Positions 6,618 through 15,900 of a stretch of DNA of 64,000 nucleotides are shown here, in pieces; positions within the stretch are counted from its first letter, which is position 1, and every line of letters begins with the position of its first letter. The notes below the pieces were generated by a model that saw nothing but the letters and a program-made list of their open reading frames with translations, was not told the origin of the DNA and did not search any database. Source of the stretch: Desulfovibrio mangrovi (GTDB taxonomy: Bacteria > Desulfobacterota > Desulfovibrionia > Desulfovibrionales > Desulfovibrionaceae); contig NZ_CP104208.1 in NCBI RefSeq assembly GCF_026230175.1, positions 496,001-560,000 of the forward strand, written 5' to 3'. The position numbers were made by a program, and so were the translations under genes.

Positions 6618-9600
6618 TGATGGCTCCTTTCCAGGCTGTAAAATCCTTTTCGAACGCGGGACCGGGCAGGATGGAGTAGCGGTCGTCCACCTGATAGAAG
6701 GCGAAGGTTCCGTTGATATTCACGCACACCTGCACGGGCACGGCTCCCTGATGCCGTTGCAGCAGGCCCTTGAGCGCGACCAGCGATTCGCGGTTGAGTC
6801 CTTCCGAGGGAAGGTCCAGCGTCGTGGGGTCGCCGCTGCTGAAGCAGGCTTCTGCCAGAGGCTGCACCTTTTCGGCAAGCAGTTTGATCTCTTTTACGGC
6901 ATCTTCATCCTCTTCCGCGGGCTCATCGTCGTCCTTGCCGTTCTTCTGCTCCGCCACCTTGGCCGTGAGCAGCAGAGGCTGGTCGGAATGGAAGAGCTCG
7001 CGCCCTTCGGCATAGGCCTCGGGGAAGATGATGAGCTCGCCGGAGGCGGTGAGGTCTTCAATGTTCGCAAAGGCCATCTTGGAGCCTTTTTTGGTGATGT
7101 GCTCCTTGATGCCGGTGATGAGGATGGCGCACTTCACTTCCGTGCCTGCGGGGAAGTCGGCGCATTCTTCCAGCGGCGTGAGCTGCAGGCGCAGCATCTC
7201 GCGGCGGTAGGGCTGCAGCGGATGGCTGGTGAGGTAGAAGCCCAGCGCTTCCTTCTCGAACTTCAGCTTCATCTCGTCCGACCATTCATCCATGGTCTGT
7301 TCCTCGCAGTCGAACCCGATGCCGGGGCAGACCTGCGGTTCCTCCTTGATCATGGTGAACAGCGAAACCTGATTGGAATCCTTTTCCTTGGCCTTCTTCT
7401 GCGCGCGGGCCACCACGTTGTCCAGCGAGGCCAGCATGCCCTGACGTGAGCAGCCGAGGCAGTCCATGGCGCCGCCCTTGATCAGGCTTTCCACCACGCG
7501 CTTGGTTACTTTGCGGGTGTTCACGCGGCACAGCAGGTCCAGCAGCGAGGCGAAGGGGCCGGCTTCCTGCCGAGCTTCCACTATTTCGCGGATGGCTTCG
7601 TCGCCCACGTTCTTGATGCCGCCAAGGCCGTAGACGACCTTGCCCTCATGCACCGTGAACTGGCGGTAGGAATTCTGCACGCTGGGCTGCACCACCTCGA
7701 TATCCATGTCGCGGCAGGCGGCCACGTACTTGAGAATCTTGTCCTGGTTGCCCATTTCCGAGGTCATGAGCGCGGCCATGAACTCGGCGGGGTAGTGCAC
7801 CTTGAGGTAGGCGGTCCAGTAGGAGATGAGCGCATAGGCGGCAGAGTGCGACTTGTTGAAGCCGTAAGCCGCGAACTGCTCCATCAAGTCGAAGATTTCG
7901 TTGGCCTTGGACTCCTCGATGCCGTTCTCGGCCGCGCCGCTCACGAACTTGCCGCGTTCCTGCGCCATGGCCTCCGGGTTCTTCTTACCCATGGCCCGTC
8001 GCAGAAGGTCAGCACCGCCCAGCGTGTATTTGGCGACTATCTGGGCGATCTGCATGACCTGCTCCTGATAGACGATAACGCCGTAGGTGGGCTTGAGGCA
8101 GTCTTCCAGCGTGGGCAGCGGATAGACCACGGGCACCTGCCCGTGCTTGCGCTTGATGAATTCATCCACCATGCCGGAGTTCAGCGGCCCCGGACGATAC
8201 AGGGCCAGCATGGCGATGACGTCGTCAAAGCAGGTGGGCTTGAGCATACGCAGATAGGTACGCATGCCGGAGCTTTCTACCTGAAAGATACCGTCCGTGT
8301 CGCCGCGCTGATAGAGTTCGTAGGTGGGCCAGTCGTCAAAGGGCAGCGTATCCAGATTGGGCGGCTCTTTGCCCGCCAGCGCGATGTTGTCCACCGCGTC
8401 CTGAATAACGGTCATGGTGCGCAGGCCGAGGAAGTCGAACTTCACCAGACCCACGGCCTCGACCTTCTTCATGTCGAACTGGGTCACCATGCCGCCCTTC
8501 TTATCCTTGTAGAGCGGCAGATAGTCCGTCATGGGGCGGTCGGACATGACCACGCCCGCAGCGTGGGTGGAGGCGTGGCGGCACAGCCCCTCAAGACGCA
8601 TGGAAACATCCAGCAGCTTGGTCACGGTGGGGTCCGAGCGGTAGAGTTCCGCCAGTTCCGGCTCCGCGTCCAGCGCCTTCTTGATGGTCATCTTCAGGTC
8701 TTCGGGAATGAGCTTGGAAATGCGGTCGCCTTCCTGAAAGCTCAGGCCCTGCGCACGCGCAACGTCGCGTACCACGGCCTTGGCCTTCATCTTTCCGAAG
8801 GTGGTGATCTGCGCAACCTTGTCCTCGCCGTAGCGATGCTGGGTGTACTTGATGACCTCGCCGCGACGGCGTTCGCAGAAGTCCACGTCGATATCGGGCA
8901 TGGACACGCGTTCGATGTTCAGGAAGCGTTCGAACAGCAGGTCGTAGGGGATGGGGTCAAGGTTGGTTATACGCAGCGCCCACGCCACCAGCGAACCGGC
9001 GGCGGAACCGCGGCCCGGACCGACGGGAATGCCGTTGTCCTTGGCCCAGTTGATGAAGTCCTGCACGATGAGAAAGTATGCCGGAAAGCCCATCTGGTTG
9101 ATGACGCCAAGCTCGTAACGCAGGCGCTCCCAGTAGGCTTCTTCATCCACCTCGTAGGGGATCATATCAAGGCGCTTGCGCAGCCCTTCTTCGGACAGAC
9201 GGGTGAATTCTTCCGCCATGGAGACGCCTTCAGGCAGCTCGTAGACGGGGAAATAGTAGTTACCCAGATCGAGCTTGCAGTCGATCATGTCGGCAATCTT
9301 CACCGTGTTGGCAATGGCCTCGGGCACGTGGCTGAAGGCCTTTTCCATCTCTTCCGGCGACTTGTAGTACAGCTCCGTGGTGTCAAAGCGCATGCGTTTT
9401 TCATCGGTCACCTTGGCGCTGGTCTGAATGCAGAGCAGGGTGTCGTGAGCTTCCACGTCGCTGGCGTTCAGGTAGTGGCAGTCGTTTGTGGCCACAAGGG
9501 GCAGGCCCGTGATCTTGGCAAGCTCTATGAGCTTGTTGTTCAGGTCATCCTGTTCCTGAATGCCGTTGTCCTGCAGTTCCAGATAGAAGCGGCCGGGGTA

Positions 9601-10095
9601 GATGTCGGAATAAATTTTTGCCAGCTCCACGGCGCGGTCCATGCCTTCCTTCAGGAGGGCACGCGGGATTTCGCCAGCAAGACAGGCGGAAAGGGCGATA
9701 ACGCCTTCGCTGTATTCGGCAAGCATTTCACGGCTGACTCGCGGCTTGTAGTGGAAGCCTTCCGTGAAGCCGCGCGTCACCAGACGGCAGAGGTTGTGGT
9801 AGCCTTCGTCGGTCTGGGCCAGCAGCACAAGGTGATAGCGCTTGCGGCTGTTCTCGCTGGTGCGGTCGGTGTGGTCGCCGTGAGCCACGTAGACCTCGCA
9901 GCCGATGATGGGCTTCAGGCCCATCTTCTGGGCCAGCGCGTAAAAATAGACTGCGCCGAACATGTTGCCGTGGTCGGTGATGGCCACCGCGGGCATGCCG
10001 AAATCCTTGGCCTTGTTGCACAGGTCTTCCAGGCGGATGGCACCGTCGAGCAGGCTGTATTCAGTATGACAATGAAGATGAACGAAATCTGGCAT
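6598..10095 (-). CDS. dnaE: DNA polymerase III subunit alpha
   Basis: 1165 residues, the usual length for DnaE1. Catalytic subunit of the replicative polymerase. N-terminal PHP domain (FVHLHCHTEYSLLDGA from residue 4; AITDHGNMFG near residue 38), then the polymerase palm with the catalytic PDIDVDF near residues 397-403 and GPGRGSAAGSLVAWA upstream of it, a thumb/fingers region, a helix-hairpin-helix part near residues 830-860, and a C-terminal OB-fold region (about 970-1060). An acidic stretch (KDDDEPAEEDEDAVKE, about residue 1060) is lineage specific. First gene of a dnaE-queD-marC group, divergent from the small membrane protein at 10304. Confidence 0.97.
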   Translation of the reverse strand: MPDFVHLHCHTEYSLLDGAIRLEDLCNKAKDFGMPAVAITDHGNMFGAVYFYALAQKMGLKPIIGCEVYVAHGDHTDRTSENSRKRYHLVLLAQTDEGYHNLCRLVTRGFTEGFHYKPRVSREMLAEYSEGVIALSACLAGEIPRALLKEGMDRAVELAKIYSDIYPGRFYLELQDNGIQEQDDLNNKLIELAKITGLPLVATNDCHYLNASDVEAHDTLLCIQTSAKVTDEKRMRFDTTELYYKSPEEMEKAFSHVPEAIANTVKIADMIDCKLDLGNYYFPVYELPEGVSMAEEFTRLSEEGLRKRLDMIPYEVDEEAYWERLRYELGVINQMGFPAYFLIVQDFINWAKDNGIPVGPGRGSAAGSLVAWALRITNLDPIPYDLLFERFLNIERVSMPDIDVDFCERRRGEVIKYTQHRYGEDKVAQITTFGKMKAKAVVRDVARAQGLSFQEGDRISKLIPEDLKMTIKKALDAEPELAELYRSDPTVTKLLDVSMRLEGLCRHASTHAAGVVMSDRPMTDYLPLYKDKKGGMVTQFDMKKVEAVGLVKFDFLGLRTMTVIQDAVDNIALAGKEPPNLDTLPFDDWPTYELYQRGDTDGIFQVESSGMRTYLRMLKPTCFDDVIAMLALYRPGPLNSGMVDEFIKRKHGQVPVVYPLPTLEDCLKPTYGVIVYQEQVMQIAQIVAKYTLGGADLLRRAMGKKNPEAMAQERGKFVSGAAENGIEESKANEIFDLMEQFAAYGFNKSHSAAYALISYWTAYLKVHYPAEFMAALMTSEMGNQDKILKYVAACRDMDIEVVQPSVQNSYRQFTVHEGKVVYGLGGIKNVGDEAIREIVEARQEAGPFASLLDLLCRVNTRKVTKRVVESLIKGGAMDCLGCSRQGMLASLDNVVARAQKKAKEKDSNQVSLFTMIKEEPQVCPGIGFDCEEQTMDEWSDEMKLKFEKEALGFYLTSHPLQPYRREMLRLQLTPLEECADFPAGTEVKCAILITGIKEHITKKGSKMAFANIEDLTASGELIIFPEAYAEGRELFHSDQPLLLTAKVAEQKNGKDDDEPAEEDEDAVKEIKLLAEKVQPLAEACFSSGDPTTLDLPSEGLNRESLVALKGLLQRHQGAVPVQVCVNINGTFAFYQVDDRYSILPGPAFEKDFTAWKGAINDRQTA

Positions 10096-10303
10096 GGTTG
10101 TGTCGTGTTAGAGGGGAAAAGATCGTCATCTGTGTAGCAGATTCATCCTGCCGTCACAACCTTGCAAGTTGAAGTAACTGCTAACGTGTTGAAAAAATAT
10201 GGCATGTTCCTGAATGTTTCAGATGGTCCCGGCACTTGCCCCTGCGCAAGCCATGGCGTACAAGAACTGCGGTATAACCGCCGTTTGGCGTAAGGAGTGA
10301 GCC

Positions 10304-10666
10304 GTGTTCCAATCCATTCGCACTATTGGCCGCCGTGCCCTTGTTCTCGGATATGCTCTTGCCGGTGTTCTGACCGGAGCTGCTTCCATGGCGTATGCTG
10401 CACCTGCCGTGGAAGAAGGTGCCGCACCTTCCGAATTCATGGTGAAGCTGGAAGCCTTTATCAATACCAAGTGGGGGCAATATGCCCTGATCTTCGTCTT
10501 CTTCCTCATGATTATAGGCTATCTGCGTATTTTGTTCGGGCCCAAGGGCTTTTTCCGCGAGAAGAAGTGGGACGAGTGGAACGAAGAAGCCCGCCGTAAG
10601 GAGGCCGAAGCCAAGGCTGCGCGTGAAGCCATGCTTGCCGAAGCCAAAGCCGGGAAGCGTGCGTGA
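10304..10666 (+). CDS. Small membrane protein, hypothetical
   Basis: 120 residues from a GTG with AAGGAG eight bases upstream. It has an N-terminal signal-like segment (ALVLGYALAGVLTGAASMAYA), then one transmembrane helix (ALIFVFFLMIIGYLRILFG, about 62-80), then a highly charged Lys/Glu/Ala-rich cytoplasmic tail (about 80-120) that should form a helix or short coiled coil. Family not recognised. The stop overlaps the GTG of the next gene (GTGA), so the HD phosphohydrolase is translationally coupled; a functional link is only inferred. Confidence 0.75.
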   Translation: MFQSIRTIGRRALVLGYALAGVLTGAASMAYAAPAVEEGAAPSEFMVKLEAFINTKWGQYALIFVFFLMIIGYLRILFGPKGFFREKKWDEWNEEARRKEAEAKAAREAMLAEAKAGKRA

Positions 10667-11469
10667 CATCCCTGCCGGATATCGCCGCACACGAGGCGTG
10701 GTTTAAGACATGGACAGCGGGATACCTGACGGACAACGAGCAGGATAACCGCTATATCGAGCTCAAGCGCAACCATACGTTGCGCGTGCTTGATAACGCC
10801 CGTTGCATAGTGGCCACGCTGGATGTTTCTGAAGACGTGGCGCGGGGGGCGTTGCTGGCCGCGTTGTATCACGATGTGGGGCGCTTTCCCCAATATGCGC
10901 AGTACCGGACCTTCAGCGACCAGCGTTCCGTGAACCACGGCATTCTGGGCTGCAAGACGCTCAAGCGTGAGCGAACCTTGCAGGGCGGCAGGGAGGGCAA
11001 TGCAGCTCTCACGGAAGCCCGCTCTACGCAAGGCGACGTGCTGGCTGCCGTGGCCATGCATAACCGGTTCCGCCTGCCTGCGGGAGTTTCCGAATCCCTT
11101 CGCACCATCACCGGCGTCGTGCGCGACAGCGACAAGCTGGATATTTTTCCCGTTATGATTTCCACCTTCACCCGCGACGGGTCGGACAGTGACGTCGTGA
11201 CCCTGCATCTGGAAGAGAAGGAAGGCGCGTGGTCGCAGGAAATTCTTGCGGCACTGAAGGAGCGTCGTCTGGCCAGTTACAGGGACATGCGTTATGTGAA
11301 CGACTTCAAACTGCTGCTGGGGTCGTGGGTGTTCGAGCTGAACTACGCGGAGAGCCGCAGGCTGCTTCGCGAGCGCGGACTTGTGGAAGCCTTGCTCGCC
11401 ACATGGCCCGAGCACCCCGATGTGGAAGCCATAAAGAATGTGGTGCGGGAAGCGCTTATGTGCGACTAG
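10663..11469 (+). CDS. HD-domain phosphohydrolase
   Basis: 268 residues starting at a GTG that overlaps the previous stop. The HD metal-binding pattern is visible: H38 in RNHTLRV, the HD pair in LLAALYHDVGRFPQY near residue 68, a further His in SVNHGILG, and D in VVRDSDKLDIF near residue 155. HD proteins hydrolyse phosphomonoesters or phosphodiesters of nucleotides; the exact substrate is unknown, and relationship to small-alarmone or nucleotide phosphohydrolases is only possible. No sensor domain is attached. A terminator follows at 11530. Confidence 0.85.
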   Translation: MTSLPDIAAHEAWFKTWTAGYLTDNEQDNRYIELKRNHTLRVLDNARCIVATLDVSEDVARGALLAALYHDVGRFPQYAQYRTFSDQRSVNHGILGCKTLKRERTLQGGREGNAALTEARSTQGDVLAAVAMHNRFRLPAGVSESLRTITGVVRDSDKLDIFPVMISTFTRDGSDSDVVTLHLEEKEGAWSQEILAALKERRLASYRDMRYVNDFKLLLGSWVFELNYAESRRLLRERGLVEALLATWPEHPDVEAIKNVVREALMCD

Positions 11470-11529
11470 GGCTGCACACGGATCTGGCCTTCTGCAATGC
11501 AGGTTGTAAGGAGTTTTGAATAGACAAGC

Positions 11530-11557
11530 AAAAGCCCCGCCGGAAGGCGGGGCTTTT
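11530..11557. terminator. Bidirectional terminator
   Basis: Perfect stem AAAAGCCCCGCC / GGCGGGGCTTTT with a GGAA loop, between the convergent HD-protein and methyltransferase genes. Confidence 0.9.
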
Positions 11558-11579
11558 GCATTATAAGAATTGGCGCCTG

Positions 11580-12335
11580 TTATTTATCAATATCTTGATT
11601 ACAAAAAACACTGGCTGTTAATGCCTTGCCATATTCATAAAAGCTGTTGGTGTATTCAGATTCTTTTTTGATCAGGAAAAAAATGGAGAAAGCTAGTTGA
11701 GGGAATATGCTTGAAGCAACACGAGAAAGTGAACGTGGCAGAGGATAAAATTGCGATCCTGAAAACTTGGTAATGGAAAAAGCCCCGCCCCCTGCCACCT
11801 CGAAGAGTTTTTTGGTGTCATGATAGGAAAATGTTCTGACGTGGGCAGAGTATGACTTTGCCTGACTAGGGTGACGACCGAGTAGCAAAAGTATTCTGTT
11901 GTGGAAAGAGGCAACATTGGGAACCCCAATGATCATATGCCCCCCGACCTTTAATGTTCTAGCCATTTCGTGGAGGGTGAAAAATATATCCTTCAAGTGT
12001 TCCATGACTTGATTTGATATGATGATGTCAAAGAAACAATTTTTAAACGGTAGTTGTTCTTTTTCTATGTCGGTTTGGAACGTTATTATGCCTTTTTTTG
12101 AAAGAGCTTCGCAGCAAGATGGAGAGAATTCAAGGCCATGCAGTTCTGCGCTTGGAAATGCTTGTTGTGCTATATTCAGGTCTCTTCCAGATCCTGCTCC
12201 GATGTCTAGGATTATGTCTCCGTTTTGTATTGAAGAGAGATAGTTTTTTATTACGTGTTCACCGTATTGTTCATTTGTTGATACAAACTTAAGAAAGACG
12301 CTGTTGCCTCCACTTGCACCAATTGGTTTGTTCAT
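11580..12335 (-). CDS. Class I SAM-dependent methyltransferase
   Basis: 251 residues. SAM-binding motif I is ILDIGAGSGRDL near residue 43; the acidic residue LHGLEFS follows, then FDIIISNQVMEHL near residue 103, the Methyltransf_11/23 signature. The substrate is unknown; such genes often act on sugars, lipids or ubiquinone-like compounds. The gene is clearly more AT rich than its neighbours and stands alone between a terminator and another isolated gene, which suggests horizontal transfer. The C-terminal part (SRVASSIFPQLAFSIFFLIKK) is moderately hydrophobic and could contact the membrane. Confidence 0.85.
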   Translation of the reverse strand: MNKPIGASGGNSVFLKFVSTNEQYGEHVIKNYLSSIQNGDIILDIGAGSGRDLNIAQQAFPSAELHGLEFSPSCCEALSKKGIITFQTDIEKEQLPFKNCFFDIIISNQVMEHLKDIFFTLHEMARTLKVGGHMIIGVPNVASFHNRILLLLGRHPSQAKSYSAHVRTFSYHDTKKLFEVAGGGAFSITKFSGSQFYPLPRSLSRVASSIFPQLAFSIFFLIKKESEYTNSFYEYGKALTASVFCNQDIDK

Positions 12336-12439
12336 TATATTCCTTTAAATATTATATGTTTTTGAGTTGGTGGTGTGTGGTTTTTTGTGCTGAAGTGACA
12401 GATGATAGGGGGCTGATTGTGTAGAGGTGAATGTAGGGA

Positions 12440-12772
12440 TCATTTCGGCACTCGCAGATCATAATGTGTCTCCAGATACGTCAGCAGCGTGTCGAGATTG
12501 CGATATACAGGTATCCTGTCTGCTCCGAACTTGTATACCCCATCCATGATGACGCTTGCGTCAATCTCTCCGCCGGTAAGCAGTTCCCAGCTCTGTGTCT
12601 GGCAACCGGCTTTGCTGAATGTGGCAGGATACCCCTGTCTGCCGGTGTCATCATCATCTCCATCTCTGCTGATGTAGTGCTTTTGCGTATGTTCATTACA
12701 GCAGTAGGATATGATTTCCTCAAGTTTCATCAGAAGACACAGTCTGTCTTTGGATAGCCCGTTTGCAGCCAT
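12440..12772 (-). CDS. Hypothetical protein
   Basis: 110 residues from the ATG at 12772, with an AAGGGGG about ten bases upstream; a longer reading frame continues upstream but that part looks non-coding. It has an acidic run (SRDGDDDDTG near residue 36) and three cysteines. The end (PVYRNLDTLLTYLETHYDLRVP) suggests a small folded domain. No family recognised. It lies downstream of the large adenylate cyclase on the same strand, separated by about 208 bases and a GC-rich hairpin. Confidence 0.5.
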   Translation of the reverse strand: MAANGLSKDRLCLLMKLEEIISYCCNEHTQKHYISRDGDDDDTGRQGYPATFSKAGCQTQSWELLTGGEIDASVIMDGVYKFGADRIPVYRNLDTLLTYLETHYDLRVPK

Positions 12773-12963
12773 GGTTGGAAACCCCCTTGCGCGAGTGTGA
12801 GCAGCGTTGGCAGTACCGCATGAAGTTGAGTTTGTATCTACTTGCCAGTTGTTGCATGGCAATGCAAGGGGGGTGAAAAAAGAATGTGGAGAAACAATGC
12901 TGTCGGACTGCACATGCGTACAGATTAACGCAGTTGGTGTGACTGATATATGCAGAAGAAATG

Positions 12964-12979
12964 CTGCCCCGTGGGGGCA
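12964..12979 (-). terminator. Short hairpin beyond cyclase stop
   Basis: TGCCCC-GTG-GGGGCA just 3' of the adenylate cyclase stop; the following T stretch is weak, so termination may be partial. Confidence 0.4.
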
Positions 12980-12980
12980 A

Positions 12981-15900
12981 TCATACAATGGAAATGCGAG
13001 GGGTGCGCGATTTGTATGGAATAAGGCACTGCAGATCTGCATCCATTGTCAGGCTGCGGGGCAGTTCCTTGGCAAGAAAGATTCGGCATGCCTTGGTGAG
13101 TACTGTGGAATCTGCAACATCAACTGTCTTGCAGAACATTTCGCCCCAGTTGGTTACATAGACCACGCTAAGTTGTTTGTGCACGGTGGTGTCACGCGGC
13201 AGGGCAAAGTTGGGCGCCAGATAGGCCTTGAGTATCTTTTCGCTCTTCAGCGTTTCTTCGGTATCCGTTTCCAGTGCCGACTTGGGGAAGAATTCGTACA
13301 GGCCCTGCAGCAGGGAGGATATGTCCTGTGCGGCAATGGGCGACATGGACATGTCCACTTCCACGTGCATGCCCGGATAGAACAGGCCGTTCGCCACAAT
13401 CCACGCAATGAGGCGGATGGGGTCGCTTTCCGTTTTCACCTCAAGAAAGGATTCGCGTCGGGATGCCACGCCTTGCGGCAGGCCCATGGCTATCCATTTC
13501 TTCTTCTTACCGGGGGTTGTGTCCTTTTTGAACATCAATTCGCGGATGGTGCGTCCCATGCTGTTTACAAAGGGCAGGCGCGTCACCTTGTCTGCCTGCG
13601 GCGCAAAGGCTGCGAATATCTTGCGTCCGAGCCGCGTTACGTCTTCCGGAGAAATGCGCGCGGTTATCTGCTGGGCTTCCAGTTTTTGCTGTAGCGAGGC
13701 ATATGACTTCAGGAAAAAGGTATTGAGCTTGTCGCCAAGCAGCTTGGCCTGCAAAAAGTCATGTTGCCTGATCTGGGTTTCCGTGCCGTAGAGTTCCTTG
13801 ATGGCTCGGGTGCGCAGGGTGTCTAGCAATCTGTTTTCCGCTGACCTCCCTGTTCCGCTGGCGTTCAGCTTTGCCATGAAGGCCGTTTGCAACAGGGTTG
13901 CGGCATCGCGGTTGCCTGAGGTCTGATAATGCTCCTGCAAGGTACGCATAAGCGTGACATAGGGGTCGGTCTTGAGCACCTTGCGATTGCCCTGGACGAC
14001 GTGGTGTTTGATGCTTTCGCAGAGCAGCGGCGTCTCCGGTCTGGAAAGGTAGGCCTCCAGAATCCCCAGTTTCATGACGGATTTGAACGGGTTCTTGAAG
14101 GCTTTTACAATCTGCCACAGAGCCGCGCCGAAGTATTCTTCGGCAGGTATGGCTTCCACCAGGCCGAAATCCACAAAACAGTCGCCCGAATGGAAGGGGA
14201 GTGCTGCCAGTTGTTCAAGCTGTTCGGCATGCTTCTGTGCATCAGCGTTCGGAGGCATGGCCCACCATGCAAGGTCGCGCCCGCAGACCTTCAGCGCGGT
14301 GCGGTAGAATTCTTCCTTTAACAGCAGCGCCTGTGCGGAACCGGAACTTTCCTTGTCGGATATGCCGAAATCGTTGGAGATGATGGCATTGCGGTTCATG
14401 ACGAAGAACGTGGTTTCCAACCCGAAGGCTTGCTCGGCCCACTCGGAAATGCGTTCCAATTTGGTGGAGAGGGCTTTGAGCGTTTTGCTGTCAGAGGTTT
14501 TCGGGTCCAGACTGATCCAGTAGTCGATGTCTGAATCGCTCGTCATGGCGATGGAGCCCACGCTGCCGATGGTGTAGATCGCGTCTACGGTTACGGTGGG
14601 GGCGGGGAGGTCTTCCAGTGGATCTGCTTTGAAGAGGGAACGTGCAATCCGCAGGGTCTCCAGCGTGGGGGCATAACCGGTAATTGTGCAGATGGGCCAT
14701 TTGGTGCCCGGCGCGAACTGCTTCTCAAATAGTCTTGTTTGCAGCAGCAGGGGAAGCAGGGTGAAGAAGTTGGAGCGTTGCGTATCCAGCGTGCCGTGTG
14801 TGAGGCCGATTCGTTGCCCGTTCTGGCGCAGGAAGTGGTAGCGGCTGCGTACCACGTTGCGGAACTGGAGGATACAGCCGATGACGTGTTCTGCCAGCGG
14901 CTCAACTGTCCGGCACCATTTGGGGACCGCGGAAGGTGGTATGGTGGTCGCCAGTTCCATGAGCTCATTGAATCGCTGGTGCTCTGCAGACATAAGCAGG
15001 TGCGGTTCATCACAGGTGGTCTGCCTGAAATTGCAGCGGTAATAGTTGCCGGCGGAAGAGAAAGTGTGCTCGGCCTTGGTCCGTTCGAACACGTTATGAT
15101 TGAAAGTGCTTTCTCTGAATGTGCAGCCGCGCAGGATGGAGTAAAAGAATGAGGCCCGGGTAAAATCGCAAAGGTCAAAATGAGTGGCTGAAAACTGCGC
15201 TCTGGTGAAGCTGGTTTCCCAGAATACGGATTCGCCCATACGCACTTCGGTCCAGTTGGTGGAATGGATATGGGCGGATGAGAGCTGCAGGTGGTCTGCA
15301 GAAATCCGGCAGAATATCGAACGGTAGAAGTCCGATTCCACGGCGCTTACATCCATGAACGTGCAGTCATAGAAGGAGCATGTGTCGAACAGGCTTCTGT
15401 CGGCATCGCAAGACTCGAAGCGGCAGTTGGAGAACGTGCAGTCCTTGAATACAGCCTCTGTCAGGTCTGTCCGTTTGAACATGCACTGGTCGAATGAGCA
15501 TTTTTGGAACGATGCGCGGGCGAAGGTAACATCCTGGAAATCGAGGCCGAGCAGAGACTGCCCCTGCAACTGTAGCGTTGCGAAGTCTTTGTTGTTGATT
15601 CTGCTGGAAGGGATGGTCAGGGCCTGTAAAAACACTTCTTCCGGCGTACTCTTCTTTTTGCCGAAGAGCGGGGAGTCTTCCTGTTTAGGACGCTTCGCAG
15701 GCGTTCGCTGGGGGCGCGTGGCACTGGCAAGCGGTTCTATGTAGCGTTTTTTGTGGCAGGAGAGGACAAATGCCTTGAGCGCAGCTGCGGGCTCCGGCGG
15801 CAGGTTCTTCAGCAGTTGCGTAGCGGTGGTCATGGAGTGGGAGGCAAGATCGCTTGCGCCGTTCATGAAAAGGTGCAGCAGGTAGCCCAGAGCATCCTGT

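Noticed and set aside
6541-10137. Long plus-strand open frames across dnaE
   Set aside because: They mirror dnaE codons in a GC-rich gene; no start signals or family features.
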